Of a stretch of DNA of 57,848 nucleotides, positions 7,293 to 15,600 are shown piece after piece (the first letter of the stretch is position 1; each line of letters begins with the position of its first letter). This DNA comes from Candidatus Minthosoma equi (lineage in GTDB: Bacteria > Bacteroidota > Bacteroidia > Bacteroidales > Bacteroidaceae), in assembly GCA_018064885.1 (NCBI GenBank), contig JAGHUI010000020.1, forward strand, positions 1 through 57,848. The letters run 5' to 3'. Under the pieces are notes generated by a model. The model was not told where the DNA came from and made no database searches. It saw nothing but the letters and a program-made list of their open reading frames with translations. The position numbers and the translations under genes were made by a program.

Positions 7293-7610
7293 TTATATTG
7301 CAATTTTATCACGTTCTACATTTTCTACAAACTCAGCAGAAACATCATGTGAATTCCATTTTCGAAGCGAATAAACAGAAGGGTGAATTTCTGCATTTAT
7401 CTCCCATCCTAATTCAAAAAAAGGGTATCCGTACTTATCCTTATCATTAGAATCCACATTTTCTTTATCGAGCAAAATAAGAATATCCCAATCCGAGTCT
7501 TCATTTGAGTCGCCTCTGGCTTGAGATCCATATAGATAAACTTTCGCACCATCTGGCATAATCTGACGCGAAAGATTACGAAGTGAATTTAATATTTCTA
7601 TTTTACTCAT
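7293..7610 (-). CDS. MNT-type nucleotidyltransferase antitoxin (cassette 3)
   Basis: 105 residues from the ATG at 7610. An upstream TTG-initiated extension would lie in the promoter, so I reject it. The fold signature VYLYGSQARGDSNEDSDWD gives G28-S29 and the acidic pair D40 and D42. Small MNT proteins pair with HEPN RNase toxins and neutralise them by adding AMP to the toxin. Here the partner is decayed, leaving an apparently intact antitoxin. It is the only gene of the array on the minus strand. Confidence 0.82.
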   Translation of the reverse strand: MSKIEILNSLRNLSRQIMPDGAKVYLYGSQARGDSNEDSDWDILILLDKENVDSNDKDKYGYPFFELGWEINAEIHPSVYSLRKWNSHDVSAEFVENVERDKIAI

Positions 7611-7625
7611 AAATAATATTTTTTG

Positions 7626-7657
7626 CAAAGTAACAACTTTATTTCCATTCTGCCAAA
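7626..7657 (-). promoter_or_regulatory. Promoter of the MNT gene
   Basis: Minus-strand TTTG (7657-7654), 20 bp, TTACTTTG (7633-7626), one base off TAnnTTTG. The ATG follows 15 bp downstream. Confidence 0.55.
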
Positions 7658-7769
7658 GGAACTTATAAATATTTATGATTAATTTATTTGTTTTTTGTCT
7701 ATAACAACAAAAGCATATTATTTATTTTACGAAGCTCCATGAAAAGCAAAATAGTAAAAATGAAGTTTT

Positions 7770-7917
7770 TGAAGAGTGCTTTGTGTTTTCATATCATTTC
7801 ACAGAACCGCAGAGAATTTGAAGCACTCTTCACTCTTCACCAGTAGGGTGTAGTTTGCTGACAATGCGTATATTATATAGGTGAAGAGTGGGTGAAGAGT
7901 TAGACGGCACTCTTCAC
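7770..7917. repeat. Cluster of GAAGAGTG/CACTCTTC repeats
   Basis: TGAAGAGTGCTT (7770-7781) is perfectly inverted at 7821-7832. CACTCTTCACC (7831-7841) is perfectly inverted at 7880-7890. A direct copy GGTGAAGAGT follows at 7891-7900, and an inverted GCACTCTTCAC at 7907-7917. The cluster fills the gene-free right end of cassette 3 and stops 6 bp before porD-tail copy 4. Possible roles are protein binding or an RNA structure; nothing proves either. Confidence 0.75.
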
Positions 7918-7923
7918 ATTGTT

Positions 7924-7964
7924 GTCAGACAATATATTGGGATAAGATGAAGAAATAGAAAAAC
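7924..7964 (+). repeat. porD-tail direct repeat, copy 4
   Basis: 41 bp matching copy 1 (4664-4704) with a single synonymous change (AAA to AAG), including 6 bp beyond the stop codon. The palindrome CAATATATTG is at 7930-7939. No further copy is visible downstream, so this is the right boundary of the array. Confidence 0.9.
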
Positions 7965-8431
7965 ATTCTTTTGAGTCTCTGTTTTTTCTCGACAAAGGAA
8001 CTTCTAAGTTGAACGACAAAGGAACTTAATTTTTTTATGTTACTTGTTCGCTCTTTGCTCGTATTATTATCCTGAATTTCCGAACTATAGACTTACTTTC
8101 CTCCTCACCTTCGATGAGCCTTGAGCCTCATGCCCGTTGAAGATCGAGCCTCTGCTAGTTCTTGATAATTTAAGAAAATATTGATAACTTTGTGCATACT
8201 ATTGGGCAAGAATAAGAATGACGACCTCTTGCTCTCAGAGTCGTAGTTCTTGTTTTGCTGGATGGTGCACAGAGCATACCCCAAATATACGTGATCGTGT
8301 GCTTCCTTTTTGCAAAATGTACCTGAATAGTTACAAATCCCACATTAATTGACTAAATATTTGAATAAATCCTTGCACGTCTAAAGATTTTTTACGAAAA
8401 TTGTACACAAATTGAGTATAAATGTATAATT
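7965..8431. other. Gene-free stretch right of the array
   Basis: No convincing open frame. TAACTTTG at 8185-8192, with TTG 20 bp upstream, resembles a promoter but no gene follows closely. The direct repeat CGACAAAGGAACTT (7990-8003 and 8014-8027) is the only repeat I noticed. I cannot assign the rest. Confidence 0.4.
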
Positions 8432-8923
8432 ATGTCTATGTTAAACCGTATTTTACTATTGATGTTTGCTCTGCTGACCTTTCAGGGAGCAGTGTCCGAA
8501 CTTCGCGCTGAGGGCGAGGGACAGATGCTTGTGCTAAACAAGAAGAATGGCCAGAAGATTGTCTATAACCTGGAGGAGCAACCCTCCATCTCCTTTGAGT
8601 CGGGCAAGCTGGTGATTATGACTGACCGTCTGCGCGCAGAATATGTGTTGGGTGATGTTGTAGGCTACCACTTTGAAGGCAATGTGGATGCCATCAGCAC
8701 GCCTCGCGCCCAAGGCTCTGGTTTCGAGCAGAAAGGCGACAATATCTTCATGTATGGTCTGCCGGACGGTGAACCAGTGATGCTCTACAGTCCTTCGGGA
8801 ATGCTTCTTGAGCAGAAGAAGAGTAGCAGCGACGGCACCGTTGACATGTCGCTGACAGGCAAGCCAAGTGGCGTGTATGTGGTGAAGGTTGGTAATGAAT
8901 CAATTAAATTCTTGAAACGATGA
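8432..8923 (+). CDS. Small secreted protein with type IX-type C-terminal sorting tail
   Basis: 163 residues: a signal peptide (about 1-26, ending ELRAEG), a 70-residue module (QMLVLNKKNGQKIVYNL, then GDVVGYHFEG) common at the start of Prevotella secreted proteins, and a C-terminal region with MLYSPSGMLLEQ and GVYVVKVGNESIKFLKR. The last part matches the Por secretion sorting domain, which directs cargo through the type IX system and is usually cleaved at the surface. An ATG two codons later is an equal start candidate. The stop overlaps the next start (ATGA), so the two proteins are probably made together. Its function is unknown; the binding module is almost the whole protein. Confidence 0.75.
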   Translation: MSMLNRILLLMFALLTFQGAVSELRAEGEGQMLVLNKKNGQKIVYNLEEQPSISFESGKLVIMTDRLRAEYVLGDVVGYHFEGNVDAISTPRAQGSGFEQKGDNIFMYGLPDGEPVMLYSPSGMLLEQKKSSSDGTVDMSLTGKPSGVYVVKVGNESIKFLKR

Positions 8924-11658
8924 AGACATTGAGACTCCTCTGTGCAGCCCTGCTGATGACAGCCAGCTGCATGTGCGCCTTGGCTCAAGGCAGCAGTGAG
9001 ATAGGCGATGCTTACTACATCTACCGCAACGATGGTGATTTCAATGGCTTCTTCTACGACCGCGTGCAGGAGATGCGCTTCTCCAAACTCGATCTTGATA
9101 GCGTAGAACATGAACAGTATGTTGTTCAGGAAGTTGTGACACCCGATAGCATCTATCGCATTCCGATGGCTGCCATCGATAGCGTCAGCTTCATCCAGCC
9201 AGAGATTATTCTGAATCCCAACCTCTACCTGACCAGTGCCAGAGGCTTGGACTCCTACATCTATTACATGGACGAGAGTAAAATCTGGGTGGAGAAAAAC
9301 ACGCCAGAGAACCTCATTCCGAAGGTTGGTGATGTGTTGGTGTGTCCGAAGAATCCATACTCTGATGATTCGTGGGACTGCCAGAGTATGGCTGGCAAGG
9401 TGACAAGAATATCAGAGCTTCGAAATGGCATATGTATTATGTGTGACGAACCAATTCAGGATCTGCATGATGTGTTCGTGCAGTTTATCACCACCGAACA
9501 GCTTAGCCTTGACGACAAAGGTAATACAACTCGCCGCATTGCTCGACGGAAAGTGGAGGGCGGCGCAGAGGTGCCCATCATCGACCTGAATGGCAACCTG
9601 AAGAAGGACATCATCAGCGATGTGCTGAGCGTGACCCTCAACTACGGATTTTATCTCGCAGCCGAGGTGGACTACCATATCACATGGGATCGCTTCTTCA
9701 TCAAGACAGCCATAAAGCGCCGACTGATGGCACAGCCAACGCTGACAGCCACAGGCAAGGCAAAGTACGACACCTCCTACTCGCTTCTTCCCGAAAATGT
9801 ACCTACGCCGAAGATCATTTTCCCTGTGGAGTGTCCTATCCTGCAGTTTAACCCGCTGCCTAAGATTTTCTTCAAGGCAGAAGGCTCGTTCAATGCCAAT
9901 GTGACGCTGCCTAATGTAGGCTTGTCCGACATCGAGAGCTTCACAATATCGGACAACGGCGTGTCCTACAACAAGTCCATGAGTCTGCTGTGCGGCACCC
10001 CTACCGCTAAAAGCGTGGCTGATATGCTGAGTGGCGTGGACGGAAAGATATCTATGGAGGGCTTCCTCTATGCTGGCGTGATGGCACAGATTGGTATCAG
10101 TTCGGTGGATTGGGCAAAAAAGGCTGTCGATACTTATATCGGTGTGGATGTCTTCCTCGGTCCAAAAGTGAGTGCCAACATGGAGCTTTCGCTGGCTGGT
10201 GCACTGACGGATGGCTCCTACGGGTCTATGCTTGGCAGCAATGTCACCATATCCCCTATCTGCCTGACAGCTGAGGCGAAGGCAACATGGAAGTTCCTCT
10301 GGACAGACCCTGGCCACGAGACATTTGCCGACTACACCAAGGGGTTCTTCGAGAAACAGTTCTTCCTGATACCAAGTATTACCCGCAGTAAGGTGGCCTT
10401 CAACAAGAGCACAGGCATGGTGGACGCAGACTTCCGTTTCGACAGGAAAGTGCTGTTCGACTCTAAGCCAGGCATTGAGTTTGTCAAGCTGGGAGAACAA
10501 ACAGGCGAGACATTCTTCTTCGACCGCAACTACACTACTGACGACGATTCACTCGAAATCACTCAATCATGGAAGATTGATCCAGGTAACTATCGTGTAA
10601 GGCCAATCTGCGATTTCAGAGGAACCCTCCTTCGGGCAGGTTTTTGTGAAGAAGTCATTGTGACCCCATACATGAAGTTCCAGAAGCATGACTACATCGT
10701 TGATGCGCCGGAGCAGGGTAAGACCTGTAGGCTGGAGATTCCATTCGAGTCGAATGCGACAACATTTTTCATTCCAGGAGATTATGCAGGATATGACATC
10801 GAAAGCAAGGACGACTTGCATCATGTCTTAGCCATCGACATTCAGCCCACAAACTCCTTCGACGATATTGAAATGTTATTCAACATTTGGGGATATGGCG
10901 ATAACACTCCCATTGTGAAAGATACCATCCGAGTGCTGGTGAAGAGAGACATAGGATGGATTAAAAATCTTACTTTCAGAGTAGTTGGCGAATCACGCGA
11001 CCAAGATGGGAATGTCGAAAGAGGTGGACTAATTGGATGCTACACCCCTATTCCTTGCAGTGTGCAACAGGAAGATGAAAATCTGTATCGTCTAATAGGA
11101 GTAAGCACAGAAACAACTGAGAGGAATTCCGAAAATAAATGCGGATGGGACGAAAATGGCGACGAGTGTTATAATAACAGCACACACACCAGAACAGATA
11201 GTTACAGATTTAACATTCTGCTAGATGTATCTGATTCGCAGAACTATATAATCAGAGAAGCTATTTTCGACTATAGCCTATATGATTACGATGTTGTTAC
11301 GAGCCAGAACAGACCCTATCTTTGTGGTTATATTCCTATCCCTGATCGGCCTGGTTTTTATACGCACACACCCATATTGCAATCTGATGTCGGCGACTAC
11401 CAAAGAATGACACAAGAAAATCATGCAACGCTGCGCGAGGGATATAAGGCTACTGCCCCATGGACTTTTTATGTCAAACCTGGAAATGTCGAGGATATCT
11501 CAGGCCGCGGTGAACTTATCAAGCATGATCCATACCAGTATTCGCTTGTTCCAATGGAGCGCCCCGATGAAACATGGAAAAATAATTGGACATATACGGG
11601 AGTTGACGAGGTCGTGATTGAAATTAAAGTGAATGTCCCCACAGAGGACAACGAATAG
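8920..11658 (+). CDS. Large secreted protein of unknown function
   Basis: 912 residues with a signal peptide (about 1-23, CMCALAQ before GSSE). Residues 30-92 form a module with YYIYRNDGDFNGFFYDRV, QEMRFSKLDLDS, VVQEVVTPDSIYRIP and AIDSVSF. I recall this module from many Bacteroidales surface proteins as a prefix to unrelated domains. The middle (about 230-480) is rich in short alternating strands, and the C-terminal 350 residues in aromatic and charged residues with Ig-like spacing. There is no catalytic motif I recognise and no clear sorting tail. Translational coupling to the preceding gene suggests a joint surface or secreted role. An adhesin or binding protein is possible but unproven. 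Confidence 0.75.
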   Translation: MKTLRLLCAALLMTASCMCALAQGSSEIGDAYYIYRNDGDFNGFFYDRVQEMRFSKLDLDSVEHEQYVVQEVVTPDSIYRIPMAAIDSVSFIQPEIILNPNLYLTSARGLDSYIYYMDESKIWVEKNTPENLIPKVGDVLVCPKNPYSDDSWDCQSMAGKVTRISELRNGICIMCDEPIQDLHDVFVQFITTEQLSLDDKGNTTRRIARRKVEGGAEVPIIDLNGNLKKDIISDVLSVTLNYGFYLAAEVDYHITWDRFFIKTAIKRRLMAQPTLTATGKAKYDTSYSLLPENVPTPKIIFPVECPILQFNPLPKIFFKAEGSFNANVTLPNVGLSDIESFTISDNGVSYNKSMSLLCGTPTAKSVADMLSGVDGKISMEGFLYAGVMAQIGISSVDWAKKAVDTYIGVDVFLGPKVSANMELSLAGALTDGSYGSMLGSNVTISPICLTAEAKATWKFLWTDPGHETFADYTKGFFEKQFFLIPSITRSKVAFNKSTGMVDADFRFDRKVLFDSKPGIEFVKLGEQTGETFFFDRNYTTDDDSLEITQSWKIDPGNYRVRPICDFRGTLLRAGFCEEVIVTPYMKFQKHDYIVDAPEQGKTCRLEIPFESNATTFFIPGDYAGYDIESKDDLHHVLAIDIQPTNSFDDIEMLFNIWGYGDNTPIVKDTIRVLVKRDIGWIKNLTFRVVGESRDQDGNVERGGLIGCYTPIPCSVQQEDENLYRLIGVSTETTERNSENKCGWDENGDECYNNSTHTRTDSYRFNILLDVSDSQNYIIREAIFDYSLYDYDVVTSQNRPYLCGYIPIPDRPGFYTHTPILQSDVGDYQRMTQENHATLREGYKATAPWTFYVKPGNVEDISGRGELIKHDPYQYSLVPMERPDETWKNNWTYTGVDEVVIEIKVNVPTEDNE

Positions 11659-11736
11659 TGTACCGCATTTTCCTTCGAGTTGCGCCTTGTATGGCTTATT
11701 GTAATTGAATCAACGAAAATATATTATAAGGGTGAG

Positions 11737-11758
11737 GGGGTATCAGTTTTGATACCCC
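11737..11758 (+). terminator. Terminator after the secreted-protein pair
   Basis: GGGGTATCA (11737-11745), loop GTTT, TGATACCCC (11750-11758): a 9-bp perfect stem about 80 bp after the stop, followed by TTCC. The T tail is short, so efficiency is uncertain. Confidence 0.65.
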
Positions 11759-11836
11759 TTCCATATCATGTGCAGCGTTTCATGTCATTCCCCCAATCGC
11801 AGAGAATGATTCTGCGTCAATTTTGTGGCAAGTTAG

Positions 11837-12073
11837 TATCCTTGGTGTAGTTGGTCTCATAGGCTTGCCTTACCGCTTCTTTGTCGGATCTATGTACTCG
11901 GCAAACCAGTGCAGGTCTGCAATCCACTCAACAATTACCTCAACGAGAAGATCTCACGCATCCACGAAACTCTCCGACAGGTTCTCGACGAGATCCTTGC
12001 AGCCAAATACAGCATCAGCGGCAAGTGCAGCGGAGCCTTCCAAATCATGATTCCCGAACCACTCGTATGCTGA
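11837..12073 (+). pseudogene. Decayed coding fragment of unknown origin
   Basis: A plus-strand frame without any ATG near its start stays open for 78 codons. It reads protein-like near its end (NPLNNYLNEKISRIHETLRQ, then GAFQIMIPEP) before TGA at 12071-12073. The minus strand of the same DNA also reads protein-like (WFAEYIDPTKKR before TAA at 11872-11870). I cannot tell which strand was once coding and recognise neither product. It looks like the end of a gene from an eroded insertion. Confidence 0.35.
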
Positions 12074-12138
12074 AACACAGCGATGCCGCAAAGCATGTAA
12101 GTCCCCACCTGCATTTGCCCGATATTACAGCTCAGTCG

Positions 12139-12217
12139 TAACGTTTTTACGGCCACATCCGTAATAGTGTTACGGCTCGGTTGTAACACTATTACGGACG
12201 AAGCCGTAAAACTGTTA
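12139..12217. repeat. Inverted repeat with 35-bp arms
   Basis: Arms 12139-12173 and 12183-12217 are inverted copies with about 30 of 35 positions matching, around a 9-bp spacer. The inner half (GTAATAGTGTTAC against GTAACACTATTAC) is perfect. It would form a long hairpin in RNA or single-stranded DNA. It lacks a T tail, so it is not a plain terminator. Confidence 0.85.
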
Positions 12218-12251
12218 CATCGGAAGGCTTAATGAAGTTACATCGGAAGGC
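12214..12251. repeat. Direct repeat GTTACATCGGAAGGC
   Basis: Two perfect 15-bp copies at 12214-12228 and 12237-12251, 23 bp apart start to start, overlapping the end of the long inverted repeat. Confidence 0.8.
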
Positions 12252-12327
12252 GACAGAACGCAAACACCCTTTTTGTTTTTTGACGTTTCATGGCTATGCA
12301 AAATTGCAATTTTGAGGTTTTTCGAAA

Positions 12328-12446
12328 AACACTTACCCACTTACCCTATCTTGAAATAAGACGCTGAATGATCGTGCGTTACATAGGGTAAGTGTTTAAA
12401 GAAAAAGAGGGCAACACTTACCACAACACTTACCCAACACTTACCC
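12328..12446. repeat. Iteron-like ACACTTACCC cluster
   Basis: ACACTTACCC at 12329-12338, with a shorter ACTTACCCTAT at 12339-12349 inverted at 12383-12393, within an inverted ATAGGGTAAGTGTT at 12383-12396. Direct copies AACACTTACC follow at 12413, 12425 and 12436. The last two are in tandem with an 11-bp period. The architecture parallels the GGTGAAGAGT cluster at 7880-7900. I recall similar repeats near primase-helicase genes of Bacteroidetes mobile elements, but none is present here. Confidence 0.7.
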
Positions 12447-12594
12447 TTCACTTATTCGTTGTGGTAATGAAATGTTCACCTCTTTCAGTCTTCTTTCTTG
12501 CCGATATTCATATAATTGTGCTTAAATTTGATGTAAAACGATTGATATTTAAAGTTCGCGCGTGAAAAAGAATGATTATTCGGGGAATTCTTCG

Positions 12595-12602
12595 TAACTT
12601 TG
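12595..12602 (+). promoter_or_regulatory. Promoter -7 box of purL
   Basis: TAACTTTG about 47 bp before the purL start. No clear TTTG occurs at the expected distance, so the -33 element is weak. The intervening leader contains the palindrome GTAACGTTAC (12613-12622), a possible operator. Confidence 0.5.
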
Positions 12603-12648
12603 CACCCATAAAGTAACGTTACACACTATCATCATACCACACTTTGTT

Positions 12649-15600
12649 ATGATTTATTTTTTTAAGACACCGGCAGAAAGCATCATCGCCACTCAGGTTG
12701 ACCATGCTCTTTCTGCAGATGAAATGAATGAGCTTTGCTGGCTGTACGGCGAAGCTGCACCTCTCAGTGAACAGACTTTGGAAGGATTCTTTGTCGGTCC
12801 TCGTCGTGAAATGATCACTCCTTGGAGTACTAATGCTGTCGAGATTACCCAGAACATGGCTCTCTGCGGCGTTCAGCGTATTGAGGAGTATTTCCCTGTT
12901 GACAGCGAGGATGCTGAGCACGATCCAATGCTTCAGCGCATGTACAAAGGTCTCAATCAGGAAATCTTCACAGTGAACATTGAGCCTGCTCCTATCCTTC
13001 ACATTGAGAACCTTGAGGAGTATAACGAGAAGGAAGGTCTTGCTCTCTCTCCAGAGGAGATTGAGTATCTTCACAAGGTGGAAGGTCAGCTGGGCAGAAA
13101 GCTTACTGACTCTGAGGTGTTTGGTTTCGCTCAGATCAACTCAGAGCATTGCCGTCACAAGATTTTCGGCGGTACATTCATCATTGATGGCGAGGAGAAG
13201 GAAAGCTCTCTCTTCCAGATGATTAAGAAGACTACTCAGGAGAATCCTAATAAGATTCTTTCTGCATATAAGGATAACGTGGCATTCAGCCAAGGTCCTG
13301 TTGTTGAGCAGTTTGCTCCAAAGGATCACTCAACAAGTGATTATTTCGAGATTAAGGATATTGAATCTGTAATCTCTCTCAAGGCTGAGACTCATAACTT
13401 CCCAACCACTGTTGAGCCTTTCAATGGTGCATCAACAGGTACTGGTGGTGAGATCCGCGACCGTATGGGTGGTGGTGTCGGTTCATGGCCTATTGCTGGT
13501 ACAGCTGTCTATATGACAAGTTATCCTCGCAATGGCGTGGCACCATCACAGCCACATGCTTATGCTAAGTGGACTAAGTCTGACAAGGAAGGCGACATCC
13601 GCTCATGGGAACAGATCCTTCCAATTCGCAAGTGGCTTTATCAGACTCCAGAGCAGATTCTCATCAAGGCATCTAATGGTGCTTCCGACTTCGGTAACAA
13701 GTTCGGTCAGCCACTCATCTGCGGTTCTGTTCTCACATTCGAGCATGAAGAGCAGCAGGGTGATGCTACAGAGCAGTATGGTTACGATAAGGTTATCATG
13801 CTTGCTGGTGGTGTGGGCTATGGCACTAAGCGCGACTGTTTGAAGGGCGAGCCACAGAAGGGCAATAAGGTTGTTGTCGTTGGTGGTGATAACTACCGCA
13901 TCGGTCTTGGCGGCGGTTCTGTATCTTCTGTTGACACTGGTCGCTATTCTTCTGGTATTGAGCTTAATGCTGTTCAGCGTGCCAACCCAGAGATGCAGAA
14001 GCGTGCTAACAACCTCGTTCGTGCTCTTTGCGAGGAGGATGTAAATCCTGTTGTTTCTATCCACGACCACGGTTCTGCAGGTCATGTGAACTGTCTCTCT
14101 GAGCTTGTTGAGGAGTGTGGTGGCGTTATTGATATGACTAAGTTGCCAATTGGCGACCAGACTCTTTCTTCAAAGGAAATCATTGCAAACGAGAGTCAGG
14201 AGCGCATGGGTCTTCTCATTGACGAGAAGCACATTGACCATGTTCGTCAGATTGCTGAGCGTGAACGTGCTCCGCTGTATGTTGTTGGTGAGACAACAGG
14301 TGATGCTCACTTCGCATTCCAGCAGGGTGATGGCGTTCGTCCGTTCGACCTTGATGTTGCTCAGATGTTCGGTCACTCTCCAAAGACTTACATGAAGGAT
14401 GAGACTGTTGAGCGCAAGTACGAGAATGTAGAGTATTCATATAAGGATGTTGACCAGTATCTTGAGAATGTGCTTCAGCTTGAGGCTGTTGCTTGCAAGG
14501 ATTGGTTGACAAATAAGGTTGACCGTTCTGTGACTGGTAAGATTGCCCGTCAGCAGTGTCAGGGTGAGATTCAGTTGCCATTGAGCGACTGTGGTGTTGT
14601 TGCTCTCGACTATCGTGGTGAGAAGGGTATTGCCACTGCTATCGGTCATGCTCCACAGGCAGGTCTTGCTGATCCTGCTGCAGGTTCTGTTCTTGCTGTT
14701 GCTGAGTCACTTACAAACCTTGTTTGGGCTCCAATGGCAGAAGGTCTTGACTCTGTCTCACTCTCAGCAAACTGGATGTGGCCTTGCCGCTCACAGAAGG
14801 GTGAGGACGCTCGTCTCTATGCTGGCGTTAAGGCTCTTTCTGATTTCTGCTGCGAACTCCAGATCAATGTTCCAACAGGTAAGGACTCTCTCTCAATGAC
14901 TCAGAAATATCCTGATGGAAGCAAGATCATTTCTCCAGGAACAGTTATTGTTTCTTCTGGCGGTGAGGTTAGCGATGTCAAGAAGGTTGTAAGCCCTGTT
15001 CTTGTGAACGATGCAGAGACAACTCTCCTCCATATTGATTTCTCATTCGATACTCTCAAGCTTGGTGGTTCTGCTTTTGCCCAGAGCCTTGGCAAGGTTG
15101 GCAGCGATGTTCCAACTGTTAAGAATCCAGAATATTTCCGAGATGCTTTCCTCGCTGTAAATGACCTCGTTAAGGAAGGTCTTATCCTTGCTGGTCATGA
15201 TATCAGCGCTGGTGGTCTCATCACAACTCTCCTTGAAATGACATTCGCTAATCAGAAGGGCGGTATTGAGGCTAACCTCAACTCTATTTCAGAGCATGAT
15301 CCTGTGAAGCTGCTCTTCGCTGAGAACCCTGGTGTTGTCATTCAGGTGAAGAACAGCGACTTGAAGGATATTGAGAAGATGCTTGACAATGCAGGTGTAG
15401 GCTATGTGGAGATTGGTCATCCAATTGCTGACCGTGAAATCGTTGTCAAGAAGGATAGCCGCACTCGCCGCTTCGACATTGACAGCTTGCGTGATGTTTG
15501 GTATTCAGCTTCTTATCGTCTCGACACTAAGCAGTCGTTCAACGGTATGGCTAAGGAGCGTTACAACAACTATAAGAATCAGCCAATTGAGCATAAGTTC

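Noticed and set aside
4646-7964. Target-site duplications of ordinary insertion sequences
   Set aside because: Repeats of 36-59 bp carrying a gene end are far too long, and no transposase or terminal inverted repeats are present.
9412-10500. 362-codon minus-strand frame inside the large secreted protein gene
   Set aside because: His/Gln/Cys-rich shadow frame; the plus-strand protein has a signal peptide and a known N-terminal module.
12139-12217. Invertible promoter flanked by inverted repeats
   Set aside because: The spacer is only 9 bp, the arms are imperfect, and no promoter or invertase is nearby.
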